Source: Bryobacterales bacterium (GTDB lineage: Bacteria; Acidobacteriota; Terriglobia; Bryobacterales; Bryobacteraceae). Taken from it: a stretch of 64,000 bases of DNA. Within the stretch, counting starts at the first letter, position 1. Every line of letters begins with the position of its first letter. Position numbers and translations under genes: made by a program. This document shows, piece by piece, positions 34,675 through 42,567 of the stretch. The notes under the pieces are model-generated. The model was not told the origin of the DNA. It was given only the letters and a program-made list of their open reading frames with translations, and did no database searches. Location: assembly GCA_003167495.1 (NCBI GenBank), contig PMSX01000096.1, forward strand, positions 1 through 64,000, read 5' to 3'.

Positions 34675-36240
34675 TCAGTATGGTGGCGCGTCCTTTGCCA
34701 CTGGCTTCAGTGCCAAATGCTGGAAGTCGAAACTGAAGTCCGTAAGCGGCGAGACTGCTTTCATTTTTGCGCTGTCAATACTGCCGTCGGGGTTGAGCGA
34801 GAACGTGATGTAGGCATCGGCGAGCAGTGAGCGATCGGTCCAGCGGGCGACAAACGTATCTTGCTGCCAATGCTCCAGCCGGCCGGTCAACGCAGGCGAG
34901 TGCGTGAATCGGATACTAAGTCCGTCTCCTCTCTTTTCCACCAGCACATCTCCGTACCATGGGTCGCGATAGCGCCCGGCAAAGGAATCGAGGGGAAGCG
35001 ATGGCTTCGATGAAGCATCGCGTTTGGAAGCTGCCGCGGCAACCGTTTTCTCCGCTTCCACCGTCCTACGCTTGTCGACTGTATCGATGGCGGTCACCCA
35101 GTCTTTGGGCGGCGCTTCGAGGTAATGGTCGAGCACCGTATAGGCGATCGATTGAAAGGCGCCACCGGATCCCTGATTCGTTAGAACGACCACGCCGACA
35201 TGTAATTCAGGCAGCATGGCGACAATGCTCACCATTCCTTGCAAGCCTCCGGTATGGAAGACGAGCAGGTGTCCACGATAGTCGCGCAGGACCTCGCCCA
35301 TGGCGTAGTCGGCGAAATGCGCTTGCGACTCGGCGGTCTCCACCGGTGAGTCTGGCACAGGGAGAATAGTTAACGGCGTCCACAGAGTGCGAGCCTGAGT
35401 CTCGCTGAATAGCCGCTTGCCGTTGCCGAGGTCTCCCTTATTCAGCAGCGCGATGACCCACCGGCTCATGTCATCCACCGACGAGACAATCGCCCCGGCC
35501 GGTGCGTTGTTGTCGAGGGGACTGTGAGCGACGGGCTGCAGTTTGCCTTCCACCATCGTATGCGGCGCGACGGCGTCAGTCGAGTCATCGATATCGCGGA
35601 TGCTCGTTTTACTGTCGCGCATATTGAGCGGCCCGAAGAAACGAGCTTTGATAAAGTCAGCCCATGATTGTCCGGAAACTTGTTTGATCAACGCGCCCGC
35701 GATGTTGTAAAGAATGTTGTCGTAAGCGTAGGCGCTGCGGAAGCTGGTTTCGAGTGGGACGAAGCGAAGCCGGTAGTTCATCTGATCCGCCGTGAAGTCG
35801 GTCCCCGGCCAGAACATGAGGTCGCCGCCACCCAAGGGCAGGCCGCTTCGATGGCAGAGCAGGTCGCGGATTCGCATTTCACGGGTCACATAGGCGTCAG
35901 ACATCTGGAACCCGGGCAGCCGGTCCACAACGCGGTCGTTCCAATCGAGTTTGCCTTCTTCAACCAGCATCGCCAGGGCAGCGGATGTAAAGACCTTGGT
36001 GTTGGAGGCGATGCCAAACAGGGTGTGTGGAGTTACGGGAGCAGGTGCGCCCAAGCGGCGTACACCGTACCCTTTCTCGGCGACCACCTTGCCGTCTTTC
36101 ACCACAACGACAGCAATGCCGGGGACGTTGAACTCTTTGCGGGCGCGTTCGACCACGCCGTCAAGATAATCGTGGGCAAACGCAGGGACTGCCAGAGCCC
36201 ACAGGACACACGCGCCACTGATCCGCAGTAACAGACGCAT
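34675..36240 (-). CDS. Secreted serine hydrolase, beta-lactamase-like with C-terminal DUF3471-type domain
   Basis: The start at 36240 (MRLLLRISGACVLWALAVPAFAHDY) is chosen for its signal peptide and a CGGAGG 6 bases upstream; the frame runs on to 36408 without support. The product is about 521 residues. The beta-lactamase-like domain has SNTK (IASNTKVFTSA), YDN (AYAYDNILYN) and HTGG (VFHTGGLQGM). The last 120 residues (LDSFAGRYRDPWYGDVLVEKRG...LTDFSFDFQHLAL) form the lipocalin-like C-terminal domain often appended to such esterases/peptidases. Periplasmic hydrolase; the substrate is unknown. Confidence 0.88.
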   Translation of the reverse strand: MRLLLRISGACVLWALAVPAFAHDYLDGVVERARKEFNVPGIAVVVVKDGKVVAEKGYGVRRLGAPAPVTPHTLFGIASNTKVFTSAALAMLVEEGKLDWNDRVVDRLPGFQMSDAYVTREMRIRDLLCHRSGLPLGGGDLMFWPGTDFTADQMNYRLRFVPLETSFRSAYAYDNILYNIAGALIKQVSGQSWADFIKARFFGPLNMRDSKTSIRDIDDSTDAVAPHTMVEGKLQPVAHSPLDNNAPAGAIVSSVDDMSRWVIALLNKGDLGNGKRLFSETQARTLWTPLTILPVPDSPVETAESQAHFADYAMGEVLRDYRGHLLVFHTGGLQGMVSIVAMLPELHVGVVVLTNQGSGGAFQSIAYTVLDHYLEAPPKDWVTAIDTVDKRRTVEAEKTVAAAASKRDASSKPSLPLDSFAGRYRDPWYGDVLVEKRGDGLSIRFTHSPALTGRLEHWQQDTFVARWTDRSLLADAYITFSLNPDGSIDSAKMKAVSPLTDFSFDFQHLALKPVAKDAPPY

Positions 36241-36556
36241 TATTAACCTCCGAGCCTTCTTTCGGGAGACCTCAGTATAACCTGATTCGTTCGCGATCGA
36301 GCCGCCCGATTGACGTGCGACGGAGGTAACTCTCTCGACCGAGAAGTTCACTCCCACCTTGAACGTCATCGTCAGATGAATGGGAGGCAGCGCGAACGAG
36401 CTTGACAATTACGCAGAGCCGTCCTACAATCGCTTTGTGATGTTAGTCCTCTTATCCAATTCATGTTTGTCGAGCCTCAGCTATCAGCTGAGTGCGGCGG
36501 CTTTGGCTGGATTGGATGAGAGACACACATAAGTCTCATATAAATCCAAGCTTTTG

Positions 36557-36588
36557 AAAAGCCGCCGGCCTCAAGCCGAGCGGCTTTT
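36557..36588 (+). terminator. Hairpin with A/T flanks upstream of the tRNA array
   Basis: AAAAGCCGC pairs with GCGGCTTTT around a 14-base loop, with T-run TTTTT at the 3' side and A-run at the 5' side, so it could terminate on both strands. It lies 11 bases before the tRNA-Cys gene. It may end an unseen upstream transcript or be a 5' processing structure. Confidence 0.55.
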
Positions 36589-36599
36589 TCGCGTTTTAT

Positions 36600-36673
36600 G
36601 CACTGAAAACCAAGCGGTTAGGTGTCTGCCTGCAAAGCTGATTTGATGGGTTCGACTCCCATTCAGTGCTCCA
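36600..36673 (+). tRNA. tRNA-Cys (GCA)
   Basis: A full cloverleaf can be drawn: acceptor GCACTGA/TCAGTGC (7 of 7), D-arm with AAGCGGTTA loop, anticodon loop CTGCAAA with anticodon GCA, T-arm ATGGG-TTCGACT-CCCAT, discriminator T and an encoded CCA. It aligns well with bacterial tRNA-Cys. Two oddities are A at position 8 in place of the near-universal U8, and a T-T mismatch in the anticodon stem. It may be an accessory rather than the main tRNA-Cys. Confidence 0.8.
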
Positions 36674-36674
36674 T

Positions 36675-36759
36675 GGCCGAGTGGTGTAATTGGAAGCCAC
36701 GCTGGTCCTAGAAACCAGTGCCTTCGGGCGTAAGAGTTCAAATCTCTTCTCGGCCACCA
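36675..36759 (+). tRNA. tRNA-Leu (UAG)
   Basis: This class II tRNA starts one base after the tRNA-Cys end. Acceptor GGCCGAG/CTCGGCC (7 of 7), D-loop with GTGTAATTGGAAG, anticodon arm CTGGT-CCTAGAA-ACCAG with anticodon TAG, long variable arm TGCCTTCGGGCGT, T-arm AAGAG-TTCAAAT-CTCTT, discriminator A and an encoded CCA. All stems pair. Confidence 0.9.
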
Positions 36760-36772
36760 GTTCTTTGACATG

Positions 36773-36838
36773 CGGGAGGTGCTGTAAACGCATACCTCCC
36801 AGAAGACGCTAAGTGTTCGAATCACTTGGCACTCATCA
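36773..36838 (+). other. tRNA-like fragment
   Basis: The 3' part holds a perfect T-arm (AAGTG-TTCGAAT-CACTT) followed by GGCACTC-A-TCA, in the place of an acceptor strand and a mutated CCA. The 5' part instead forms a 7-bp hairpin GGGAGGT/ACCTCCC. No complete acceptor or anticodon stem can be drawn, so it is best read as a truncated or rearranged tRNA in the array. Confidence 0.4.
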
Positions 36839-36844
36839 GAAAAT

Positions 36845-36924
36845 AGGCCGTGGCGGAAGGGTTTACGCAGCACGCTCAAAACGTGTGGTCTTCGGACACT
36901 GTGAGTTCACATCCCAACCGATCA
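36845..36924 (+). tRNA. tRNA-Leu (CAA)-like, degenerate
   Basis: It has the class II Leu features TGGCGGAAGGGTTTACGCAG (D-arm), an anticodon arm GCACG-CTCAAAA-CGTGT with anticodon CAA, and a variable arm GTCTTCGGAC. The T-stem and acceptor pair poorly and the 3' end reads ATCA in place of CCA. It may be a decayed or atypical tRNA; boundaries are approximate. Confidence 0.5.
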
Positions 36925-37169
36925 ATCAAGCAGAGGCGGTTCAGCAATGAGTTCACCAATAAGTAAGATCACTACGCCCCGAAGTAATCAATCCCAATCG
37001 TCGTCGACGTTCCGGAATGGCCAGCAAGTCTCCCGTCTACGGCGCTACAATTCCTGCTACGATCGGCAGTGGCAGTTAGTGCTCCGTCTCACGAAGCAGG
37101 CAGCCAGGCGGCCAACATGAGGGCTCGACCTCGTCTTCACGAGCAACGCACTTTGGAGCAGATTCAACA

Positions 37170-38234
37170 ATGAGTACGGTCAATACATCCGAAGAAGTCA
37201 ACCGGCGCGGTTTTCTTCGCACTGCGGCAATAACCGTCGCGGCGGCTGTTCCGGCAGCGAGCGCCGAGTCGCGCATGAGTCTTCCCGACGAAGGACCCAT
37301 GCCCGATTTAGGCGGCGCCATCGGCTGGCTCAACTCGGCACCATTGAACTCTAAGTCCCTCCGCGGAAAGGTTGTGCTCGTCGATTTCTGGACCTACACC
37401 TGCATCAACTCCCTGCGACCGCTGCCCTACGTGAAAAGCTGGGCGGCGAAATATAAAGATGCGGGTTTGGTCGTCATCGGCGCGCACACACCTGAGTTCT
37501 CGTTCGAGAAAGAGCCCGCGAAATTCGAAAACGCGCTGCGCGATTTGAAGATCACCTATCCGGTCGCGATCGATAGCAATTATCGGATTTGGCAAGGGTT
37601 TAACAACGAATATTGGCCGGCGGAATATTTCATCGATGCGAAAGGACGAATTCGTTTTCACCACTTCGGCGAAGGTGAGTATGCCGAGTCTGAACGTGTC
37701 ATCCAGGAACTTCTGAGGGAAAATGGAGCCACAGGTCTCGATGGGAGCACGGTTAGCGTAACCGCCGACGGGGTCGAGGCGGCACCTAGCGCCGATGTGC
37801 AATCTCCCGAAACCTATGTCGGCTATCGTCGCGCTGAACGTTTCGCATCGTCTCGAGACTCACGAAAGACATACAATCCACCTGCGAAGCTCTCATTGAA
37901 CAAATGGGGATTGAGCGGAGCTTGGAATGTTGGCGCAGAGAATGCGACACTTCAGGAAGTGCCTGGCAAGATTATGTTTCGGTTCCACAGCCGCGACCTG
38001 CACATGGTATTACGTCCAGCGAAGACTGGTGAGTCCGTCCGCTTCAAAGTGGAATTGGATGGCGTAGAGCCGCACGACGATTCTGGAGTTGATTCCGGCC
38101 CGGACGGCACGGGCACCGTTCGAGAGCCCCGTCTCTATCAACTCATCCGCCAAAAGGGTCCAATACAAGACCGGACTTTTGAGATCGAGTTCCTTGATCC
38201 CGGCGCTCAGGCTTTCGTCTTCACGTTTGGTTAG
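37170..38234 (+). CDS. Tat-exported DipZ-like thioredoxin-fold protein with CxxS active site
   Basis: A 354-residue protein beginning with a twin-arginine signal (EEVNRRGFLRTAAITVAAAV). The thioredoxin/TlpA domain spans about 45-195 (KVVLVDFWTYTCINSLRPLPY, HTPEFSFEKEP, YWPAEYFIDAKGRIRFHHFGEGEY). The rest, about 215-354, matches the carbohydrate-binding-like C-terminal half of DipZ/redoxin proteins (PETYVGYRRAERFAS, GAWNVGAENATLQEVPGKIMFRFHSRDLHMV). The family active site is WTYTCINC; here Cys78 is kept but the second Cys is Ser81, giving CxxS, as in monothiol or isomerase-like redoxins. It lacks the membrane CcdA-like part of full DipZ. It stands alone after the tRNA array. Confidence 0.88.
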   Translation: MSTVNTSEEVNRRGFLRTAAITVAAAVPAASAESRMSLPDEGPMPDLGGAIGWLNSAPLNSKSLRGKVVLVDFWTYTCINSLRPLPYVKSWAAKYKDAGLVVIGAHTPEFSFEKEPAKFENALRDLKITYPVAIDSNYRIWQGFNNEYWPAEYFIDAKGRIRFHHFGEGEYAESERVIQELLRENGATGLDGSTVSVTADGVEAAPSADVQSPETYVGYRRAERFASSRDSRKTYNPPAKLSLNKWGLSGAWNVGAENATLQEVPGKIMFRFHSRDLHMVLRPAKTGESVRFKVELDGVEPHDDSGVDSGPDGTGTVREPRLYQLIRQKGPIQDRTFEIEFLDPGAQAFVFTFG

Positions 38235-38302
38235 GAGATGGAAATGACTAACATGATGGCGCAGATGCAGGACGAGATGACGCGGAGTTGGCAAAAACTA
38301 CT

Positions 38303-38575
38303 ATGGCAGAAACTACTGAGGAAAGACTCGCAGCCGCGGGCATCGAACTACCCCCTGCGGTAAATCCTTTTGGTGCTTATGTGCCGGCCGTCCGAAGAGG
38401 GAATTTGTTGTTCCTGAGCGGAATGCTCCCCACGGTGGGCCATGAACCCAAATTCCTTGGTCGCGTTGGAAAGGAACTGATCCATCGGATCTTCTGAAAA
38501 TTGCCGATGCTGCCTCGGGAGAGCCTGCCGCTGGGTGTGCCGGTCGAGTTGGAAGTGATCTTCGAGGTCGGCTGA
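38303..38575 (+). pseudogene. RidA/YjgF family gene with internal deletion and frame loss
   Basis: The first 60 codons read EERLAAAGIELPPAVNPFGA, RRGNLLFLSGMLPT, GRVGKEL, the N-terminal third of a RidA-like protein (normally about 150 residues). The frame then fails, and in another frame the C-terminus ESLPLGVPVELEVIFEVG precedes a TGA at 38573. The middle 70-80 codons are missing. RidA proteins deaminate reactive enamines; this copy cannot form the trimer. Confidence 0.72.
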
Positions 38576-38595
38576 TTGAGTAAGGAGAAACAAGA

Positions 38596-39348
38596 ATGGA
38601 AACGCCGAATGTCACAGATAAGGTAATTGTAATCACGGGCGCCAGCAGCGGCTTGGGAGAAAGCACCGCGAAGCTTCTTGCGTCCCGCGGGGCGAAGGTC
38701 GTACTGGGAGCGCGCCGTAAAGACAGGATCGACTCGGTGGTGAAAGAGATTTCGGCCACGGGAGGTAAGGCCGCCGGGTTCGCCGTCGACGTCAGGAATC
38801 GCGCCCAGGTGGAGACGTTCATCAAAGAAGCCGTCGACAACTTCGGCCGCGTCGATGTGCTGGTCAATAACGCTGGTATCATGCCCATCGCACCGATTGG
38901 CCTCCTGAAGGTGGATGAATGGGATCGGCAGATCGACATCAATATTAAGGGAGTCCTGTATGGCGTTGCCGCCGTTCTGCCTCAAATGCAGAAGCAAAAG
39001 AGTGGGCACATCATCAACATGGCTTCCGTCTTCGGGATTAAAGTGTTCGCACCCGGCGGGACGGTTTATTGCGCGACCAAGGCCGCCGTTCGAACGTTGA
39101 CGGAAGGACTGCGCATGGAGTTGCATTCCGAAAACATCCGCTGCACCATGATCTCGCCGGGCGCGGTATTGTCCGAACTGCAGACTTCAACCTCTGATCC
39201 GTCCTCCGCCAAATTCGTCAAGGAGCTTTACGACAAGGTCGGCATTTCCGCGGATTCGGTTGCTCGCGCCATCCTATATGCCATCGAGCAACCCGCCGAC
39301 GTGGAAATCGATGAGGTCGTTTTGCGTCCGACCGCGCAGGATTTTTGA
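38596..39348 (+). CDS. Short-chain dehydrogenase/reductase
   Basis: A 250-residue classical SDR with GASSGLGEST at 14-23, NNAGIMP near 90, catalytic YCATK (VYCATKAAVRTL) and ISPGAVLSELQT. It resembles the YdfG/serine-3-dehydrogenase-like group that oxidises small hydroxy acids or reduces aldehydes. TAAGGAG about 9 bases before the ATG gives a strong start. It lies between the RidA relic and an alpha/beta hydrolase gene, 76 bases before the latter's start. Substrate unknown. Confidence 0.9.
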   Translation: METPNVTDKVIVITGASSGLGESTAKLLASRGAKVVLGARRKDRIDSVVKEISATGGKAAGFAVDVRNRAQVETFIKEAVDNFGRVDVLVNNAGIMPIAPIGLLKVDEWDRQIDINIKGVLYGVAAVLPQMQKQKSGHIINMASVFGIKVFAPGGTVYCATKAAVRTLTEGLRMELHSENIRCTMISPGAVLSELQTSTSDPSSAKFVKELYDKVGISADSVARAILYAIEQPADVEIDEVVLRPTAQDF

Positions 39349-39424
39349 AACGACCAAACTCGCAACCATGGTTAGAAACTCGGCGCTAGGCAGCTCGGCT
39401 GGTCGAGAAAGGATAAACACACAC

Positions 39425-40303
39425 ATGTCACAGCACGTTTTTTACCGCACCGTGAAGGTCGACGGACTCTCCATTTTTTATCGCGAAGCGGGACCGCAAG
39501 ATGCCCCAACGCTTCTCCTGCTCCACGGGCTACCCTCTTCCTCGCGAATGTTCGAGCCGCTCCTCAGCCGCCTATCCGATCGCTATCACCTTGTCGCGCC
39601 CGATTACCCGGGCTTCGGACACAGCGACTGGCCGGACACCAAATCATTCGCGTATACGTTCGATCACTACGCGGAGATTATGAATCACTTCACCGAAGCG
39701 CTCGCTCTTTCGCGCTATTCGCTCTACATGCAGGATTACGGCGGGCCGGTGGGTTTTCGTATGGCTCTGGTCTATCCTGACCGGGTCGAGGCGCTCGTCG
39801 TCCAGGACGCTGTCGCACACAACGAAGGCCTCGGGGTGAATTGGAAGCCGCGCCGCGCCTTTTGGGCCGATCGCGCTGCCAACGAAAGTACACTTCGTAC
39901 AAATCTCCTGTCCTTGCCGGCCACTCGGACACGCCACGTTGGCGGCGATCCTAACGTGGATCGCTACGACCCGGATCTATGGACGGACGAGTTCGCCTTC
40001 CTCAGTCAGCCGGGCCAGGCGGACATTCAAAGCGATCTGTTTTACGATTACCGAACGAATGTGGAGGCCTACCCGAAGTGGCAAGCATGGATGCGCGAGA
40101 AACAGCCGCGTCTGCTGGTGATCTGGGGTAAGTATGACTTGTCGTTCGATCTCTCGGAGCCGGAAGCCTATCGGCGTGATGTGCCGAATGCCGAGGTCCA
40201 TGTCCTGGACGCCGGTCATTTCGCATTGGATACTGCGGCCGAAGAAATCGCCGCATTGGTCCGAGGCTTTTTGGCTAAGGCCGCTATGCGAGCGCAGGCT
40301 TAA
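39425..40303 (+). CDS. Alpha/beta hydrolase, haloalkane-dehalogenase/epoxide-hydrolase-like
   Basis: The start at 39425 (MSQHVFYRTVKVDGLSIFYRE) is chosen over 39260, whose extra residues overlap the SDR gene; AAAGGA lies upstream. The 292-residue protein has the oxyanion motif HGLPSSSRM, a nucleophile Asp104 (YMQDYGGPVGF) where esterases have Ser, and a C-terminal His (LDAGHFALD). Asp in this place is typical of haloalkane dehalogenases and epoxide hydrolases; the following Tyr replaces the halide-binding Trp of true dehalogenases. The cap domain is helical (WKPRRAFWADRAANESTLR). Confidence 0.88.
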   Translation: MSQHVFYRTVKVDGLSIFYREAGPQDAPTLLLLHGLPSSSRMFEPLLSRLSDRYHLVAPDYPGFGHSDWPDTKSFAYTFDHYAEIMNHFTEALALSRYSLYMQDYGGPVGFRMALVYPDRVEALVVQDAVAHNEGLGVNWKPRRAFWADRAANESTLRTNLLSLPATRTRHVGGDPNVDRYDPDLWTDEFAFLSQPGQADIQSDLFYDYRTNVEAYPKWQAWMREKQPRLLVIWGKYDLSFDLSEPEAYRRDVPNAEVHVLDAGHFALDTAAEEIAALVRGFLAKAAMRAQA

Positions 40304-40313
40304 CCTCAGCCGC

Positions 40314-40922
40314 TCAACGTGATTGCAGCCCAACAGTGCGAAAACAGAGCCGTTCGAATCGCTGGGCCAAGCGACCCCGGTTGAGCCGCTTCTCGTTCGC
40401 ACTTGCGTGGTCAACAACGCCGTGCAGCCCGCTAAAGAGAAAGACCGCCGTGAACCGAGGGTCGTCAATCTCCCATACCCCCGCCTCAGAGCCGTCCCGA
40501 AGCAATTCGTAAAGATGATCGATGATGGCGTTGTTCACAAGACCTTCTCGCGTGGGAGGGCGAGACTCGTAAAAGACAACATCGTGAAGCCGAGTGGAGT
40601 CCAGATAGCCGGCGACACTGCTCTTGGCCCATGCTGCCAGCCGCCCCTCCCAGTCCTCTTTCTGCTTTGTTTCGACCGCTGCTTTTATGCTGCGCAGGAG
40701 TTCTTGCGCAAAGCGTTCGCGAAGTTCAGTCAGTATGTCCTCTTTCGAGGAAAAATAGAGATAGAACGTCCCCTTGGCGACGCCGGCGCCAGAAGTGATC
40801 TGCTCTATCGTCGTTGGTCCTACCCCTTGTTCGAGAAACAGACGTTGCGCGGCGTTCACAAGCTCATTGCGACGCTCTTCAGGAGGCTTGGTCCTCGGTC
40901 GCAACTTGCTTACGGCGGGCAT
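40314..40922 (-). CDS. TetR-family transcriptional regulator
   Basis: A 202-residue protein with an N-terminal helix-turn-helix (RRNELVNAAQRLFLEQGVGP, TTIEQITSGAGVAKGTFYLYFSSKEDIL), the TetR signature, and a helical C-terminal ligand domain. It follows the NmrA-like gene by 36 bases on the same strand, and a perfect 17-bp palindrome of TetR-operator type lies before that gene. It therefore probably represses its own operon. The ligand is unknown. Its stop lies 11 bases from the convergent hydrolase stop. Confidence 0.92.
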   Translation of the reverse strand: MPAVSKLRPRTKPPEERRNELVNAAQRLFLEQGVGPTTIEQITSGAGVAKGTFYLYFSSKEDILTELRERFAQELLRSIKAAVETKQKEDWEGRLAAWAKSSVAGYLDSTRLHDVVFYESRPPTREGLVNNAIIDHLYELLRDGSEAGVWEIDDPRFTAVFLFSGLHGVVDHASANEKRLNRGRLAQRFERLCFRTVGLQSR

Positions 40923-40958
40923 AAGAACAGTTTAGGCTGCGACCCGGCGTTCCCGTTA

Positions 40959-41807
40959 TCAGCAGAACGCCGCCGCATTCTCCTGCGCCCACTGCTCGAA
41001 ACGGATGGGCTTTCGTCCAACCACGCGATTGACGTTGTCCGTAACTCGCGCCAGACGCCCTTCGCGGATTGCGCGGTAGATCGAAATGTGCGCTTCGATG
41101 ATTTCCGGCGGCTCGTCCTCTTTCGTCATTTGCTGACGCTCTTGTTCCTCGGAGATCGGCTCGAACTTCACCGGTTTCCCGGCGGCCGCCCCGATCTTCT
41201 CCGTCATCTCGGCATAACTGAGCGCCTCGGGGCCTGAGATCGGCAACATCTCTCCCTCGTACTTCTGCGTCGTCAACGCCAAAGTCGTAACGGCGACAAT
41301 ATCGTCGGGATGAATAAACGCGATCCTGCCGTCTCCTGTGGGCGAGCGTACAACCCCTTCCGCCTTGATCGAGGCCGCCCATCCAAGCGCATTCGACATG
41401 AAACCACCGGGCTGCACGAACGTGAACGCGATCCCGCTCACGCGAATAGCGGACTCACCTCGCGCATGCCATGCGCCGGTCCCGGCATTTTGCTGTGCAT
41501 CCATCGAAGAAAGTTTGACCAGATGCTTCACGCCCGCTGCCTTTGCAGCCCTCGCCGCCGCCTCGTCCCGCGCCTCGATCTCGTGACCTACGTTAATAAG
41601 TAAGAGAGCGTCGATGCCTCGGAGCGCTGCCGCCAGCGACTTCGCATCCGCCAGATCGCCAGTGATGATATCGACACGATCGCCGTAGCGCGCTCGCGCC
41701 TTCTCCGCATCGCGCACAAAGACACGCGGGCGTTCGCCGCGCTCAAGCAGACATTTAACGACGCCAGACCCGATCTGTCCGGTCGCGCCTGTAATGAGAT
41801 AGTTCAT
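40959..41807 (-). CDS. NmrA-like NAD(P)-binding protein (atypical SDR, azoreductase-like)
   Basis: The start at 41807 (MNYLITGATGQIGSGVVKCL) has AAAGGAG 6 bases upstream; the frame extends 11 codons further but without support. The 282-residue protein shows the Rossmann motif GATGQIGSG at 7-15, FVRDAEKARARYGDRVDIITGD, VKLSSMDAQ, and an NmrA/TMR-type C-terminus. This group includes NAD(P)H:quinone oxidoreductase-like and redox-sensing proteins. It heads an operon with the TetR gene and has a palindromic operator 35 bases before its ATG, a typical stress- or xenobiotic-response unit. Confidence 0.9.
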   Translation of the reverse strand: MNYLITGATGQIGSGVVKCLLERGERPRVFVRDAEKARARYGDRVDIITGDLADAKSLAAALRGIDALLLINVGHEIEARDEAAARAAKAAGVKHLVKLSSMDAQQNAGTGAWHARGESAIRVSGIAFTFVQPGGFMSNALGWAASIKAEGVVRSPTGDGRIAFIHPDDIVAVTTLALTTQKYEGEMLPISGPEALSYAEMTEKIGAAAGKPVKFEPISEEQERQQMTKEDEPPEIIEAHISIYRAIREGRLARVTDNVNRVVGRKPIRFEQWAQENAAAFC

Positions 41808-41841
41808 AAGTTTCTCCTTTGAATTCGTCCATAGTAGCACA

Positions 41842-41858
41842 TGACTGACGGTCAGTCA
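41842..41858. promoter_or_regulatory. Palindromic TetR-type operator
   Basis: TGACTGACGGTCAGTCA is a perfect 8-1-8 palindrome, 34 bases upstream of the NmrA-like start and likely overlapping its promoter. Its form (TGACTGAC-N-GTCAGTCA) is common for TetR regulators that sit in the same operon, as here. Confidence 0.8.
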
Positions 41859-41892
41859 AAAAAGCACGCCTATTTGAAGATGTCCGTTTCGT

Positions 41893-42045
41893 TCAATACT
41901 TTCCTGGGCTGCGCTTATTCACCTCGCGGATGAGGTGCGACTCGTCTGCATAACCGTAAGACTGCGCAAGATCGGATGGAATTCGTTGGAGTGACGCCAA
42001 CAAGCCTTCTGAGGGCATTGGGAAAGGGAAAGCCTTCCGCGCCAG
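41893..42045 (-). pseudogene. Relic of an AraC-family regulator (C-terminal HTH)
   Basis: A minus-strand frame ending at TGA 41893-41895 reads SEGLLASLQRIPSDLAQ followed by SYGYADESHLIREVNKRSPGKY, the second helix-turn-helix of AraC/XylS regulators (consensus 'A..GY.D.SH..REF'). Nothing upstream continues it; a decayed PIN gene abuts it. It is shorter than 60 codons, so it is easy to miss. Only the tail of the gene remains. Confidence 0.6.
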
Positions 42046-42051
42046 AAGGGC

Positions 42052-42464
42052 TTAGGGATCCCGGAACAGAGCGCGAAAACCTTCCTGCTCGAAATGCTTG
42101 TCGCTGTGAGAACTTCCGTCAGGCCCTCGCGCCGCATGGTCTGCATCGAAATACAGTCGGTGAGGCTGTAGCCCTTGTCGGGACGGCTGGCATAGAGATC
42201 GAACCCGGACCAAAACGATTCATGACTCTGCGGAATGATGCGCACGGCGTCATCGGAAAGCAGCTCGCGCACGGTCTCCACAGCGCGGTTTCTAAGCCAG
42301 CTATCCCCGGCAAAGAACGTCAGCAGCCCGGTCAGAACTTCTTCGGTCGTGGTGACGTAGCCTCCGGAAAGAAGATCATCGAAACGCAGGGCCACTTCGG
42401 CATGCAGGTCGCCCCGATTCGTTAATGCGATCCGGTAAAACGTGTCGGCAAAAACCGGTTTCAC
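42052..42464 (-). pseudogene. PIN-domain toxin-like gene with one frameshift
   Basis: From GTG 42464 the frame reads KPVFADTFYRIALTNRGDLH, TTEEVLTGLLTFFAG, ESFWSGFDLYASRPDKGYSLTD and CISMQTMRREGLTEVLT: PIN nuclease with first Asp, conserved Glu and the 'SLTDC' acidic centre. One base is then lost (CACAAGC to CACAGC) near 42107; restoring it gives SDKHFEQEGFRALFRDP and a stop at 42052. This is the usual 'D.HF.QAGF..LL' C-terminus of VapC-like toxins. The paired antitoxin-like frame overlaps upstream. It is inactive unless the indel is a read error. Confidence 0.78.
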
Positions 42465-42567
42465 TGCTCTCTCTTGGGAACACCATAAATGTAAGTCCGC
42501 GGACCTGCACGTAAGCCTCGAGGGCTGCCGCCTGTTGGTCGGGCATCTGGATTTGAACGGTTGTCAT
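42376..42567 (-). CDS. Short antitoxin-like protein, probably truncated or fused
   Basis: MTTVQIQMPDQQAAALEAYV is the N-terminus of small ribbon-helix-helix-like antitoxins that precede PIN toxins. The usual continuation (60-80 residues ending near the toxin start) is lost: the frame runs on into the PIN gene out of phase, giving an unlikely tail (SSETGFCRHVLPDR). It overlaps the toxin start by 89 bases, far more than normal. It is most likely a damaged antitoxin. Confidence 0.5.
   Translation of the reverse strand: MTTVQIQMPDQQAAALEAYVQVRGLTFMVFPRESSETGFCRHVLPDRINESGRPACRSGPAFR

Noticed and set aside
36773-36838. A fourth complete tRNA gene (for example Gly CCC)
   Set aside because: Only the T-arm pairs; no acceptor or anticodon stem can be formed, so it is listed as a fragment.
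39425-40303. True haloalkane dehalogenase
   Set aside because: The nucleophile Asp is present but the halide-binding Trp after it is Tyr, so only the wider hydrolase class is claimed.
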